Shown here: one piece after another, positions 15,633 through 24,234 of the stretch
Layout: every line of letters starts with the position of its first letter
Position numbering within the stretch: the stretch's first letter is position 1
Origin: a bacterium
GTDB taxonomy: Bacteria > Desulfobacterota > JAPLJL01
Length of the DNA stretch: 41,627 nt
NCBI GenBank assembly: GCA_028713675.1
Contig: JAQTNV010000032.1
Span: 1 to 41,627, forward strand
Direction of reading: 5' to 3'
Notes under the pieces: generated by a model
Told to the model about the DNA's origin: nothing
The model's input: the letters and a program-made list of their open reading frames with translations, nothing else
The model's database searches: none
Program-made: the position numbers and the translations under genes

Positions 15633-15891
15633 TTCGAAAGGATTGATTTCGACAGCGATGGGATATTTCTAGTTTAATTTTTATCTCTCCTCGTAACTTC
15701 CGCAAATTATATTTCCATCCCGATAGGTTTAATTAACGCTATTTCCGGATACCAATCTAACCTTTTATTATGATCTTGACATCTATTATGGTCAGTTTAT
15801 AATGTCCAAAATATTTATCAATTAACTAATTATTATTTAAGAATAATATAAGGTTCAGTTGTTAATTTATTCAAAGAAAGGAGAGTATAAA
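15633..15891. other. Start of an AT-rich island; noncoding
   Basis: Base composition shifts abruptly to AT-rich after the phosphofructokinase remnant. Apart from the promoter at 15776-15803 and the ribosome site at 15878-15883 I see no feature. Confidence 0.6.
15776..15803 (+). promoter_or_regulatory. Consensus promoter of the AT-rich island
   Basis: TTGACA (15776-15781) and TATAAT (15798-15803) are both perfect matches with a 16-bp spacer, about 88 bp before the GTG of the small secreted peptide. It is probably the strongest promoter by sequence in the window. Confidence 0.8.
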
Positions 15892-16041
15892 GTGAAAACA
15901 AGATTTAACCAATGGTTTCTCTCGGGGAGAGTGTTGTTTTTCATCGGGGCGATCCCTCTTATTAGTCAAGCTGAGATTAATAAACAAAATTCGACCCAAG
16001 AAGATCTTACTTCTTTAGCATCTTTTCCTGTTGGGTACTAA
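15892..16041 (+). CDS. Small secreted peptide (49 residues), unknown
   Basis: GTG start at 15892 preceded by AAGGAG at 15878-15883. An in-frame ATG at 15859 has no ribosome site. Residues 1-27 are a classic Sec leader (KTRFNQW, hydrophobic core, then a SQA cleavage motif) leaving a 22-residue product beginning EINKQNSTQ and ending FPVGY. A strong promoter lies upstream. The stop TAA is five bases before the left end of a MITE-like element, so this may be either a true secreted peptide or the 5' stub of a longer gene cut by that insertion. No family is recognised. Confidence 0.6.
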   Translation: MKTRFNQWFLSGRVLFFIGAIPLISQAEINKQNSTQEDLTSLASFPVGY

Positions 16042-16045
16042 TGTG

Positions 16046-16235
16046 GTGTCCTGCAAATTGCTTTCCTAAATATAGATACTCAAATAATGAAGTCATTGCG
16101 AGCGAAGCGAAGCAATCTCATCCGCCCGGTTCGACGTAAAATCAGCAAAGTTGTTGAGATTGCTCCGTCGTTGGAAGCTCCTCGCAATGACCATAATGGC
16201 TTTTTATTATTGAATGTATTTCCGGAACACGACAC
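16046..16235. mobile_element. MITE-like 190-bp inverted-repeat element
   Basis: The ends are GTGTCCTG and CACGACAC, imperfect inverted copies. Inside, outer arms share AAATA...TCAA.AATA and inner arms GTCATTGCGAG (16092) and CTCGCAATGAC (ending 16191) together with GCAATCTC/GAGATTGC. The element can fold almost end to end around a short centre near 16120-16155. There is no coding capacity. A clear target duplication is not visible. Confidence 0.75.
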
Positions 16236-16338
16236 TAGTAATTAGTGTAATTATTTTTGATTTAGCAATTTATTTTGAAATTTTATTTGAGAAAAGGGAT
16301 AAGGGTCAATAATAATTCAAAAGAAAAGGAGGAATGAG

Positions 16339-19300
16339 ATGAAGATTGGCAGAAAATCGTTTCTAGGAATCTTTATTATTTTTTCGGTTTTATTATTTTT
16401 TCAAGCTTGTTCTGAAAATAGTAATTATTTAGTAGATAAAATAGATCCTGCAATGAGCAAAAATCAACAAGGAAGGTTTGTTCATTATACTGGATATTAT
16501 CATAATTTGCAGCCAGGTATAACGGGGTTAGAATGGAAGTATGAACAATGGAAATTAAGACGTTTTATTCCAAATAATCCATATTATTCAACTAGTTATG
16601 ATCCATCTTCTGACCTGGATGATTTGGGTGATATTTATAAGGAAATTGTGAAAGATTCTAGAGAAAAATATAACGAAGATTATGGTGCGGCTGGAAATAA
16701 TTGGCCACTTCTTGGATGTGGAGAGGTTTTTGAAGGTTATGATGAGTTGCATGCTGATTGGGCCGATTACAAAAATATTTGCCTTGATCATATGGATAAT
16801 TTTGCTGCCCCAGTTTTAAGTGGTGACTTTGATGGATCCGGCAAGGATGATTTCGGGTTCTTTTCTAAGAATTGGGCGCATGTGTTCCCATCGGATGGAG
16901 AATCTTTTCAGGATTTACCCAATAATAAAAATATTTGGTATGAAGATCAAACAGACGGAAACTTTGCTTATTCAGTGGTGAGTGGAGATTTTAATGGTGA
17001 CCAAAAAAAGGATATAGCGATTGTTTATTATAATTCCTATTATGGTATAGCTGTTCGAGTTCTAACATCTACTGGATCGGAACTTCTTAATCAAGGACTT
17101 TGGTGGAATTGGTCTTTTAATTATAATTTTGATGGCTCCATATCTGATTTAAAATCTGTATTAAGTGGTGATTTTGATGGAGATGGTTTTGACGATTTGG
17201 CATTTATATCAATTTTTCCTGATTATAACAGTTCAGATATAGTAGTACTTAAATCAAATGTGTCATCGTTTGTATATGAATATTGGTGGGATCATTCGTA
17301 TAATCTTAACTATTTTAATGTTGTTGGATCTGGTGATTTTACTGGAGATGGTAAAGATGATATAGCTTTTTCTCAAGATTATGACGGTAATAGGAGGATT
17401 CTTATAGCAACATCTCATAGCGGTGGGTCTAATAATTTTGGTTATCCTGGGGTTTGGGAGAATTTTTTCCCAGACAATAATGAGGTTTATAAATGGCTAG
17501 TAGGTAAATTTAATAGTGATAATTTTGACGATATCGCGATGATCGAGGATGCTGGCAATAATAATATGAATATTAAAGTATTTAATGGTGACATAAATGC
17601 TTCGCATGATCCTTCTAGTTGGTGGCAGTCAGGACCTATTTATCATTCCCAGGTACAGAGTTTTAATACGGGTGATTTTGATGGTAACGGAAAAGATGAT
17701 ATTATGATTTTATATAATTATGGTACAACTGGTCACAAATACACACCTTTTCATGCTCGGATGTTGCTTTCTAATAGTTCTCAATTTCAAAACGAAATTA
17801 GTTGGTGGAAAAGTTCGGAAAAATTTAATCCAAACTATAGAGCATGTGATGTTAAGCTGGGAGATGGAGAAAATGGATATGGTATAATTTCACAAGCTTT
17901 TAATCACGTTTTATTTACTCAAGATTACGATAAATATAGTTGTTGTGGTTATGATGACATTTCTCACAATTATCAATGTCATACTGACACTACTCCCGGG
18001 GCTTGTAGTTGCACTGCCAAAATGCATGGCAGATATGCGACTGGTGTAACGGATTTTAATGGTGATGGCAGATCGGATATGTATCAGGTATTGAAAACTG
18101 GTGGGCCCAATCCCTTATATGTCTGGTTGGCCAATAGCAATGGGGACGGATTTGGAAGTAGACAGGAATGGGGAAAACAGGATGATGCAGGGACGTTTGG
18201 CCCCGCGAACGACTGGCAAATCGGGACGGCTGATTTCAATGGGGACGGGAAGGCAGATATGTACCAGGTATATAAGCATGATGCAAACAATCGTTTGTAT
18301 GTCTGGTTAGCCAAGAGTGACGGGAGCGGATTTGAAAATTATCAGCATTGGGGTGAGCAGATTATGATGGTTGATGGTCATCCGGTCACTGTAGGAACAT
18401 TTGGCGCTGCTGGGTATGACTGTGAGATCGGGACTGCGGATTTTAATGGTGATGGCAAGACGGATATGTATCAGGCAAATAAGGGAGGCTCTGGTCCCTT
18501 GTTGGTCTGGATAACCAAGAGTGATGGGAGTGGATTTATAGAACGTCAGCCTTGGGGGTCGTTTGGTGCCGCGAATGATTGGCAAATCGGGACCGCGGAT
18601 TTTAATGGTGATGGCAAGACGGACATGTACATGGTATATAAGCATGACAGTTACAATCGTTTGTATGTCTGGTTAGCCAATAGCAATGGTGACGGATTTG
18701 AAAATTATCAGGCTTGGGGGTTGCAGTATAATGGTAGCGCTTGGATAGGGACATTTGGCGCCGCCGAGGATGACTCTCAGATCGGGACTGCGGATTTTAA
18801 TGGTGATGGCAAGACGGATATGTACCAGGCAAGTAAGGGAGGAGGACTCAGTCCCTTGTATGTCTGGATAACCAAGAGTGATGCGAGCGGATTTAATAAT
18901 TTTCAGCCTTGGGGATTGCAGAATAATACCGGGACGTTTGGCTCCACAGGCGAATATCCGCTATACCCAATTCAGACAGCAACGAAAACCGGGACCGCGG
19001 ATTTTAATGGTGATGGAAAGACGGATATGTACCAGGTATCAAGACATGATGAACCCAATCCCTTGTATGTCTGGATAACCAAGAGTGATGCGAGCGGATT
19101 TGAAGATAAGCAGCCTTGGGGATTGCAGGATTATGCTGGTACGTTTGGCGGCGCGTTTTTCTGGCAAATCGATACGGCAGATTTTAATGGGGATGGTAAA
19201 ATGGACATGTGGCAATTATATAATTTTTCAGAATCCAATCCTTTGTTTGTCTGGAAGACCTTGAGTGATGGAAGCGGATTTGAAAAATATCATCATTGGG

Positions 19301-19344
19301 GTGAAGGAACATTCTCCCCCGAAGGAGAATGGGTCAATCCGTGA
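16339..19344 (+). CDS. Large FG-GAP/VCBS-repeat lipoprotein
   Basis: A 1001-residue protein. The N-terminus has a hydrophobic leader ending FFQAC (Cys24), a somewhat unusual lipobox because of Phe/Gln. From about residue 155 there are repeated calcium-loop motifs of the FG-GAP type: SGDFDGSGKDDFGF, SGDFNGDQKKDIAI, SGDFDGDGFDDLAF, SGDFTGDGKDDIAF, TGDFDGNGKDDIMI and then a second series TADFNGDGKTDMYQV with LYVWITKSDGSGF and QPWG between. At least twelve D-x-(D/N)-x-D-G loops are seen, so one or two integrin-like seven-bladed propellers are likely, binding calcium outside the cell. AGGAGG at 16327-16332 precedes ATG 16339. The first two thirds are very AT-rich while the last third is richer in GC with highly similar repeats, pointing to a recent repeat expansion. 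Confidence 0.9.
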   Translation: MKIGRKSFLGIFIIFSVLLFFQACSENSNYLVDKIDPAMSKNQQGRFVHYTGYYHNLQPGITGLEWKYEQWKLRRFIPNNPYYSTSYDPSSDLDDLGDIYKEIVKDSREKYNEDYGAAGNNWPLLGCGEVFEGYDELHADWADYKNICLDHMDNFAAPVLSGDFDGSGKDDFGFFSKNWAHVFPSDGESFQDLPNNKNIWYEDQTDGNFAYSVVSGDFNGDQKKDIAIVYYNSYYGIAVRVLTSTGSELLNQGLWWNWSFNYNFDGSISDLKSVLSGDFDGDGFDDLAFISIFPDYNSSDIVVLKSNVSSFVYEYWWDHSYNLNYFNVVGSGDFTGDGKDDIAFSQDYDGNRRILIATSHSGGSNNFGYPGVWENFFPDNNEVYKWLVGKFNSDNFDDIAMIEDAGNNNMNIKVFNGDINASHDPSSWWQSGPIYHSQVQSFNTGDFDGNGKDDIMILYNYGTTGHKYTPFHARMLLSNSSQFQNEISWWKSSEKFNPNYRACDVKLGDGENGYGIISQAFNHVLFTQDYDKYSCCGYDDISHNYQCHTDTTPGACSCTAKMHGRYATGVTDFNGDGRSDMYQVLKTGGPNPLYVWLANSNGDGFGSRQEWGKQDDAGTFGPANDWQIGTADFNGDGKADMYQVYKHDANNRLYVWLAKSDGSGFENYQHWGEQIMMVDGHPVTVGTFGAAGYDCEIGTADFNGDGKTDMYQANKGGSGPLLVWITKSDGSGFIERQPWGSFGAANDWQIGTADFNGDGKTDMYMVYKHDSYNRLYVWLANSNGDGFENYQAWGLQYNGSAWIGTFGAAEDDSQIGTADFNGDGKTDMYQASKGGGLSPLYVWITKSDASGFNNFQPWGLQNNTGTFGSTGEYPLYPIQTATKTGTADFNGDGKTDMYQVSRHDEPNPLYVWITKSDASGFEDKQPWGLQDYAGTFGGAFFWQIDTADFNGDGKMDMWQLYNFSESNPLFVWKTLSDGSGFEKYHHWGEGTFSPEGEWVNP

Positions 19345-19403
19345 TTTTATATTTTGGTAATTATATTTGATTTAAATTTATAAATTTATAATTATTTTAC
19401 TAG

Positions 19404-19432
19404 CCCCTCTTTTGTAAAGAGGGGATTTTTTT
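19404..19432 (+). terminator. Intrinsic terminator of the FG-GAP gene
   Basis: CCCCTCTT and AAGAGGGG arms around a short TTGTA loop, followed by ATTTTTTT. It lies 60 bp after the stop and closes the AT-rich island. Confidence 0.9.
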
Positions 19433-19548
19433 ATGTGCGCCCCAGGCATACTCAGGAGGTGTTAAACATCTTCCGCTTCTTAGTCAAAGGGGACTATAAT
19501 TTAAGAAATCGGTGATTATATTTTCAAAGCAATATTCATGGATAGGTC

Positions 19549-19851
19549 GTGATCAAGCATATTGTTTTCTGGAAACTAAAAGATTCTGCGGAGGGGCGCG
19601 GTAAGGAGGAGAACGCCCGCAAGGTCAAGGCCCTGCTTGAAGGATTGAACGGGAAGATCCCGGGGATGATTCATTTGGAAGTCGGGATCGATTTCAGCGC
19701 GACTGAATCTTCATCTGATATCGCCCTCTATTCCGAGTTTGAGTCACGCGAAGCCCTGGACCGCTACCAGGCGGACCTGGAACATTTAAAGGTGAAACCA
19801 TTCATCAAATCGGTTCGGTCCGAGCGTGTGATTGTGGACTATGAAGCATGA
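19549..19851 (+). CDS. Dabb (stress-responsive alpha/beta barrel) domain protein
   Basis: A 100-residue protein starting with GTG at 19549. IKHIVFWKLKDSAEG, the central ALLEGLNGKIPGMIHLEVGIDFS and YSEFESREALDRYQADLEHLKVKPFI are the standard Dabb family pattern: a dimeric ferredoxin-like barrel with a conserved His near the N-terminus (His4). Members act in varied small-molecule chemistry, and the role here is unknown. TATAAT at 19495-19500 may serve as its -10. The stop is followed by a heptamer array at 19863-19898. Confidence 0.88.
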   Translation: MIKHIVFWKLKDSAEGRGKEENARKVKALLEGLNGKIPGMIHLEVGIDFSATESSSDIALYSEFESREALDRYQADLEHLKVKPFIKSVRSERVIVDYEA

Positions 19852-19862
19852 TCAACTGTGAA

Positions 19863-19983
19863 GGTGATAGGTCATAGGTCATAGGTCATAGGTCACAGAC
19901 AAACCAAAGAAACCAGATAAACCAAATGAACGTTCTGAACTCTCTGCCCTATGCCCTATGCCCTTTGCCCATGACCTACGACC
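19863..19983. repeat. Inverted pair of heptamer arrays
   Basis: Left arm 19863-19898 is four to five GGTCATA units. The right arm, 19941-19983, is CCCTATG/CCCTTTG units then CATGACCTACGACC. The arms are inverted relative to each other and could form a long imperfect hairpin around an A-rich centre (AAACCA repeats). The right arm lies just before the ribosome site of the DUF3795 gene. Confidence 0.8.
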
Positions 19984-20002
19984 TTATTAACAAGGAGGCT
20001 TA

Positions 20003-20419
20003 ATGGATTTAGGGGCCTGTGGTGACAAATGTTCGGTCTGCCCGCGGTACCTGGCCACGGTGAATAAAGACCGGAAATTGCTCGGGACCATCCTGTATCT
20101 TTACGTCAAGATCGGTCATCGGCCGGCGGGTTTCGATATGGAGCTGTTGAAATGCCGCGGCTGTAAAACCGTGTCTAATTGTCCATACCCGGGTCTGAAG
20201 AAATGCGTCGAATCCAAAAAATTGGACAACTGCGGCCAGTGCGATACATATCCTTGCCCGGAAATAAACAAAGTGTTTGCCAAGACTGATGAATATTTGA
20301 AGAAGCTGGAAGGAAAATGCGGCGCGGCGGAATTCCGGAAATTTGCGGAGGCGTTTGCGGGGAAAAAGAAAGACCTGGATGAGGTCAGCCGTGAACGATC
20401 AAAAGGTAAAAATCGCTGA
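20003..20419 (+). CDS. DUF3795 cysteine-rich protein
   Basis: A 138-residue protein. MDLGACGDKCSVCPRYLAT at the start and CRGCKT...NCPYPGLKKCVESKKLDNCGQCDTYPCPEI in the middle give about ten cysteines in CxxC, CxxxC and CxxCxxYPC arrangements characteristic of DUF3795, which is common in anaerobes and likely binds zinc or an iron-sulfur cluster. AAGGAGG lies 5 bp before ATG 20003. No enzymatic role can be assigned. The basic C-terminal tail (SRERSKGKNR) may be flexible. Confidence 0.85.
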   Translation: MDLGACGDKCSVCPRYLATVNKDRKLLGTILYLYVKIGHRPAGFDMELLKCRGCKTVSNCPYPGLKKCVESKKLDNCGQCDTYPCPEINKVFAKTDEYLKKLEGKCGAAEFRKFAEAFAGKKKDLDEVSRERSKGKNR

Positions 20420-20444
20420 TTGCGCTCTGAATAATAACCGTATC

Positions 20445-20473
20445 TTGACTTAGTCCAGGACTTAGTCTATATT
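20445..20473 (+). promoter_or_regulatory. Toxin-antitoxin promoter with overlapping repeat operator
   Basis: TTGACT (20445-20450), 17 bp, TATATT (20468-20473). The spacer is filled by two direct copies of GACTTAGTC (20447-20455 and 20459-20467), 12 bp apart, so their centre also forms the dyad AGTCC-A-GGACT. A repressor bound here would block RNA polymerase, as expected for antitoxin autoregulation. Confidence 0.75.
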
Positions 20474-20492
20474 TTCGATAGGGGGTGATCCG

Positions 20493-20729
20493 ATGACTTT
20501 AAAAATAAATGTCCACGAGGCCAAAACCCATTTTTCCCGCTTTCTCGACCGGGTCGGGAACGGGGAGGAAATCATTATTGCCAAGGCAGGGAAACCGATT
20601 GCCCGGCTTCTGCCCCTTCACCGGAAAGCCGGCGCGCGGATTCCGGGCAGCGCCCGGGGCAAAATCAAGATGTCCGAGGATTTCGATGCGCCCCTGCCGG
20701 CGGCGGTTATCAAGGAATTCGAAAAATGA
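20493..20729 (+). CDS. Antitoxin of the Phd/YefM type
   Basis: A 78-residue protein. LKINVHEAKTHFSRFLDRVGNGEEIIIAKAGKPIARLLPL is the canonical Phd/YefM DNA-binding N-terminal domain, followed by an acidic tail (MSEDFDAPLPAAVIKEFEK) that would wrap the toxin. GGGGGTGA lies just upstream of ATG 20493. The gene overlaps the toxin start by four bases (ATGA). It likely represses its own promoter at 20445-20473 and neutralises the PIN toxin. Confidence 0.93.
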   Translation: MTLKINVHEAKTHFSRFLDRVGNGEEIIIAKAGKPIARLLPLHRKAGARIPGSARGKIKMSEDFDAPLPAAVIKEFEK

Positions 20730-21127
20730 GAATCCTGTTGGATACCCAGATTTTTCTCTGGTGGATCGCGGACGATTCCCGGCTTTCAGAAAAAGCCAGG
20801 GAGATAATCAGAAACAGCGAAAACCAACTTTTCCTCAGCGCGGCCAGCGGCTGGGAAATCGCCATCAAAGCCGGATTGGGGAGAATCCGCCTGCCGCAAA
20901 ACCCGCAGGGGTTTGTCTCCCGGCAGCTGTCTGCCAATTCAATCGAAAGCCTTCCCATCCAAATGAGCCACGCGCTTCAAACCTTCGCTCTCCCCCTGCA
21001 TCATCGGGATCCTTTTGACCGGATCATCGTGGCCCAGGCCCAATTGGAAAAGATGACCGTGTTAAGCTCTGATCCCCAGATTGCCCGCTATGAGGTGAAG
21101 GTAATTGATGCCGTTTCTAAGGCGTAG
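20726..21127 (+). CDS. PIN-domain ribonuclease toxin (VapC type)
   Basis: A 133-residue PIN domain. The metal-binding acidic set is present: Asp6 in RILLDTQIFLWW, Glu44 in SGWEIAIKAG, Asp95 and Asp98 in HRDPFDRIIVAQA and Asp116 in SSDPQIARY. Such toxins cleave tRNA or rRNA when the antitoxin is degraded. The reading frame is complete and coupled to the antitoxin by ATGA overlap, so the pair looks functional. A remnant of another PIN gene exists at 30890-31003. Confidence 0.93.
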   Translation: MRILLDTQIFLWWIADDSRLSEKAREIIRNSENQLFLSAASGWEIAIKAGLGRIRLPQNPQGFVSRQLSANSIESLPIQMSHALQTFALPLHHRDPFDRIIVAQAQLEKMTVLSSDPQIARYEVKVIDAVSKA

Positions 21128-21170
21128 TATCGCAATCGGCGAAATACCCGCAGCTAGGGAATCCTGAAGC

Positions 21171-21875
21171 ATGATTAAATCGGGGAAATTGCCACTGATA
21201 TTTATCTGCCTCCTGGCGGTTTTCGGGGGCGGCTGCACCTACCGTGTTTTGAACGAGAAATTGATGCCGCCCATGAGCGTCGAAGAAATCAATTATCTGC
21301 TCTTGATTACCACCAGGTCGGATGGATCGCTCCGGGATCCGGTCAACATCGCCTTCCTCGGCACGAAGGCGGACGTGGTCAAGGCCATGGTCGGGTCGGG
21401 CTGGGAGCCGGCGGATCCGAACACCCTCAAAAACGTTATGAGAGAAGTAAAAGACATCGTGCTGCACAAATCTTATCAGGATGCTCCGGTCAGCAATTCT
21501 TTCCTTTTCGGGAGGAATGAGGACCTGGCCTTTGAGATCCAGGTGCAGGGCAGCCCGAAAAGGCGCCACCATGTCCGGGTCTGGGAATCTCCGATAAAAA
21601 TTCAGGGTTTGCCGTTATGGGCAGCCGCCGCCACCTATGATCGGAGCGTCGAGGTTTTCCCCCGGATTACCCATAAGGTTGATTTTCATATTGATGAAGA
21701 GCGGGATATTCTCGTCCAGGCCTTGGAGAACAAGAAACTGACCCGGGGGGTGAAATATATCATCGGGGATGACCCGGTCTTCCTGAAAGACTGCTGCCGG
21801 TTCATTACCGACGGCAGGGTGGCCCTGGTTGATCTACGGGGTGTTTTTGAACAGACGGATTCAGCCGGGTTATGA
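21171..21875 (+). CDS. LssY C-terminal domain lipoprotein
   Basis: A 234-residue protein with a hydrophobic leader ending FGGGC (Cys22), probably lipidated. The rest matches the LssY_C domain: [66 protein letters not shown], then [14 protein letters not shown] and YDRSVEV. LssY_C is usually fused to membrane phosphatases or stands alone; its role is unknown. Its TGA overlaps the ATG of the MsrAB gene (ATGA), so the two are translationally coupled and may serve envelope protein repair together. Confidence 0.85.
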   Translation: MIKSGKLPLIFICLLAVFGGGCTYRVLNEKLMPPMSVEEINYLLLITTRSDGSLRDPVNIAFLGTKADVVKAMVGSGWEPADPNTLKNVMREVKDIVLHKSYQDAPVSNSFLFGRNEDLAFEIQVQGSPKRRHHVRVWESPIKIQGLPLWAAAATYDRSVEVFPRITHKVDFHIDEERDILVQALENKKLTRGVKYIIGDDPVFLKDCCRFITDGRVALVDLRGVFEQTDSAGL

Positions 21876-22996
21876 TTCGGATTCCGGACCGGCAATTTAT
21901 CATCAAGGGCATCATCATCCTTTCGGTGGTTTCCTTTTGCGGTGTGTCCGGATGGCGGGAGGCCGGCGGCGGTCAACCCGAGGGGAAAAGCAACATGAAA
22001 AAGACAGACGCCAACGTGAGCGTGGCCACATTCGCCGGGGGCTGTTTCTGGTGCGTGGAGGCCGATTTCGAGAAGGTCCCGGGCGTGATCAAGGCCGTCT
22101 CCGGTTATACCGGGGGCTTTTCCGAAAATCCCACCTATGAAGATTATTATCAGGGCGGGCACGTGGAGGCGGTCCAGGTCTTTTACGATCCCGCGAAGAT
22201 CACTTATGAGCAGCTGCTCGAAGTCTTCTGGAAGCACATCGATCCGACCGATCCCGGGGGCCAGTTCGTGGACCGGGGGGCCCATTACCGGAGCGCGGTT
22301 TTCTACCATGACGGCGGGCAGAAGCGGATCGCGGAGAAATCCCGGGCCGACCTGGAGAAATCCGGGCGTTTCCCGAAGCCGATCGTCACGGAGATCCTGC
22401 CGGCCGTGAAATTCCACGAGGCCGAGGACTATCACCAGGATTACTCCCGAAAGAGCCCGCAGAGATACAAAATCTACCGGAGCGGCTCGGGGCGCGACCG
22501 GTTTCTGCAGAAAACCTGGGAGGGCGGAGAGGCCCGGCCCCAGCCCGCGCCGGGAGCGGAATACCGGAAACCGGACGATTCGACCCTGAAGAAAAAACTG
22601 ACCCCCCTGCAGTACGAGGTGACCCAGCAGTGCGGGACCGAGCCCGCTTTCCATAATGAATACTGGGACAACCACCGGGAGGGGATTTACGTGGACGCGG
22701 TTTCCGGAGAGCCGCTCTTCAGCTCGCGGGACAAGTTCGATTCCGGCACGGGCTGGCCCAGCTTCACCCGGCCCCTGGAGCCGGGAAATATCGTGGAGAA
22801 GGACGATAAAAGCCATTTAATGGACCGCACCGAGGTGAGAAGCAAACACGGGGATTCCCATCTCGGGCATGTCTTCCCGGACGGACCCGCGCCGACCGGC
22901 CTCCGGTTCTGCCTGAATTCCGCCTCGTTGAGATTCATCCCCAGGGAAGACCTGGAAAAAGAGGGCTACGGGGAATATCTGAAGCTGTTTAAATAA
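21872..22996 (+). CDS. msrAB: Exported MsrA-MsrB bifunctional methionine sulfoxide reductase
   Basis: A 374-residue fusion reducing both S and R forms of methionine sulfoxide in proteins. A hydrophobic N-terminus (residues 8-25, [15 protein letters not shown]) suggests export or membrane tethering. The MsrA domain (about 50-205) has the catalytic GCFWC (Cys58) and [13 protein letters not shown]. The MsrB domain (about 230-365) has [32 protein letters not shown] and the catalytic RFCLNSASL (Cys347). The zinc CxxC pairs of many MsrB proteins are absent ([14 protein letters not shown]), so it is the zinc-free type. An internal Met42 (NMKKTDANV) could give a cytosolic form. It follows LssY_C with an ATGA overlap. 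Confidence 0.93.
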   Translation: MIRIPDRQFIIKGIIILSVVSFCGVSGWREAGGGQPEGKSNMKKTDANVSVATFAGGCFWCVEADFEKVPGVIKAVSGYTGGFSENPTYEDYYQGGHVEAVQVFYDPAKITYEQLLEVFWKHIDPTDPGGQFVDRGAHYRSAVFYHDGGQKRIAEKSRADLEKSGRFPKPIVTEILPAVKFHEAEDYHQDYSRKSPQRYKIYRSGSGRDRFLQKTWEGGEARPQPAPGAEYRKPDDSTLKKKLTPLQYEVTQQCGTEPAFHNEYWDNHREGIYVDAVSGEPLFSSRDKFDSGTGWPSFTRPLEPGNIVEKDDKSHLMDRTEVRSKHGDSHLGHVFPDGPAPTGLRFCLNSASLRFIPREDLEKEGYGEYLKLFK

Positions 22997-23435
22997 CCGC
23001 TTTCTTTATCTTTTTGTCATTCCGGGCTTGACCCGGAATCCAGCGGCTTTTCTTCTGCATCTAAGCATTATTTTCTTTTTGGGGGGAAGGTCCCGCTCCC
23101 CTCACAATAGGTGCAGGAGCGTTAGCCCGGCAGGCTGACCCGCCCTTCGACTTCGCTCGGGGCAACCGGGTCTAGCCAGGATCGATAAATACTTAGTCGT
23201 CGAGTTTTTCGTAGCCGGATTTCCGAAGAGTTCATGTCGCGGAGACCTTCCCCCCGGGCTTTTGAAAACTCAATAAACCCGACGAGCATTATTAACGTTC
23301 TAAACGGTATTAACGCTTTTGCTCTCTGCTCTCTGCTCTATGCGAAAATAATAGACACTATGAACGCCATACGATTTACGCCTTACGTCTAACTTCTAAC
23401 GTCTTACTTCTCACCTCTTACGTCTAACCTTCTAT
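22997..23435. other. Spacer with palindromic repeat, inverted-repeat element and heptamer arrays
   Basis: No gene is seen. 23016-23043 carries the hairpin GTCATTCCGGGCTTGACCC and its mirror CCCGGAATCC. 23081-23255 is bounded by inverted 16-bp ends. 23321-23342 is TGCTCTC/TGCTCTA heptamers, and 23371-23431 is 7-bp CTTACGT/CTAACTT units just after the stop of the beta-barrel gene. Confidence 0.65.
23081..23255. repeat. Inverted-repeat-bounded 175-bp element
   Basis: The left end GGGGGGAAGGTCCCGC is mirrored by GCGGAGACCTTCCCCCC at the right end. The left-end sequence recurs at 25554-25577 (GGGGGGGAAGGTTTCGCTC), so this is a dispersed element. No coding capacity. Confidence 0.6.
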
Positions 23436-24218
23436 TCAGATCGTGAGCTGGTAGGCGGCGTAACCCTGGAGACGAGTGCCGCCCCGGATGCTGCGGCCGG
23501 CGGAAAAGAGCAGGTGGTGGTGCTCGCTTAAGTCGAGCCCTGACCCGATATTGAAAGCCGTGTCGCTCTTTCCCCCAGCGAGATCCGCGGTCCGATGGAA
23601 AATCTCCGCCCCCAGGGTTGCGTTTCGGGAGAGCTGCCTCTGCAGAAGCCAGCCGAGAAACCACCAGTTTCGGTGGCCCGCGCCCGGGTTGACCCAATAT
23701 CCGCCACCGCCGTAAGTAGTCCAGGGGCCGAAGCTTTTCTGCAGCCAGAGGGGAAAGAATGCCTGGGAATGGCCGGCGCCGAGACCCTTTGCTTCATTGC
23801 CGGTCGGTATTTCATACAGCGGGAATATTCCGATCATGGGATTCCGGCGGCTTTCATTGAGGAGCCGGAGCTTGACGCCTAACTCGACATCACCGATCCC
23901 GGCGCGGAGGGAACCTGTCTGCGGCCGGTCATAGGCGAGGGGTGCGATCAAGTGAACCTGGAGGCCGGGAAGGGCGCCATAGTTTACCTCGAAATGCGGC
24001 GCAGTTCCGGAAAGGTCGTCTTCGGTGAGGGTATGTTGGGTGGCTGCGTAAAATTCCCAGTGCCCGCATTCCACCGGCTCCGGGTCGTCGGTTACATAAG
24101 GCGGGCCCGCGGCCGCCGTCAGCGGGGCTAGCAGGATGGCGACGACCAGGAAGAGGGACCCGTGGCCGGCGAAGACCTCGGCGGGTTTTGGTTGCTTGTG
24201 AGGGCGCGGTATCTTCAA
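23436..24218 (-). CDS. Outer-membrane beta-barrel protein of the phenol_MetA-like transporter type
   Basis: A 260-residue protein. A cleavable leader ends LTAAAG (about residue 37). GPPYVTDDPEPVECGHWEFYAA follows and is the hallmark opening of the putative outer-membrane family related to MetA of phenol degradation. The rest alternates polar and hydrophobic residues as amphipathic strands: VHLIAPLAYDRP, IGDVELGVKLRLLNE, MIGIFPLYEIPTGN, YGGGGYWVNPG, NWWFLGWLLQRQLS, and a C-terminal aromatic-rich YAAYQLTI strand. It may move hydrophobic compounds across the outer membrane. It follows the DUF4185 lipoprotein by 16 bp, so the two are probably co-transcribed. Confidence 0.85.
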   Translation of the reverse strand: MKIPRPHKQPKPAEVFAGHGSLFLVVAILLAPLTAAAGPPYVTDDPEPVECGHWEFYAATQHTLTEDDLSGTAPHFEVNYGALPGLQVHLIAPLAYDRPQTGSLRAGIGDVELGVKLRLLNESRRNPMIGIFPLYEIPTGNEAKGLGAGHSQAFFPLWLQKSFGPWTTYGGGGYWVNPGAGHRNWWFLGWLLQRQLSRNATLGAEIFHRTADLAGGKSDTAFNIGSGLDLSEHHHLLFSAGRSIRGGTRLQGYAAYQLTI

Positions 24219-24234
24219 ATCGAAAAGCTCGGTT

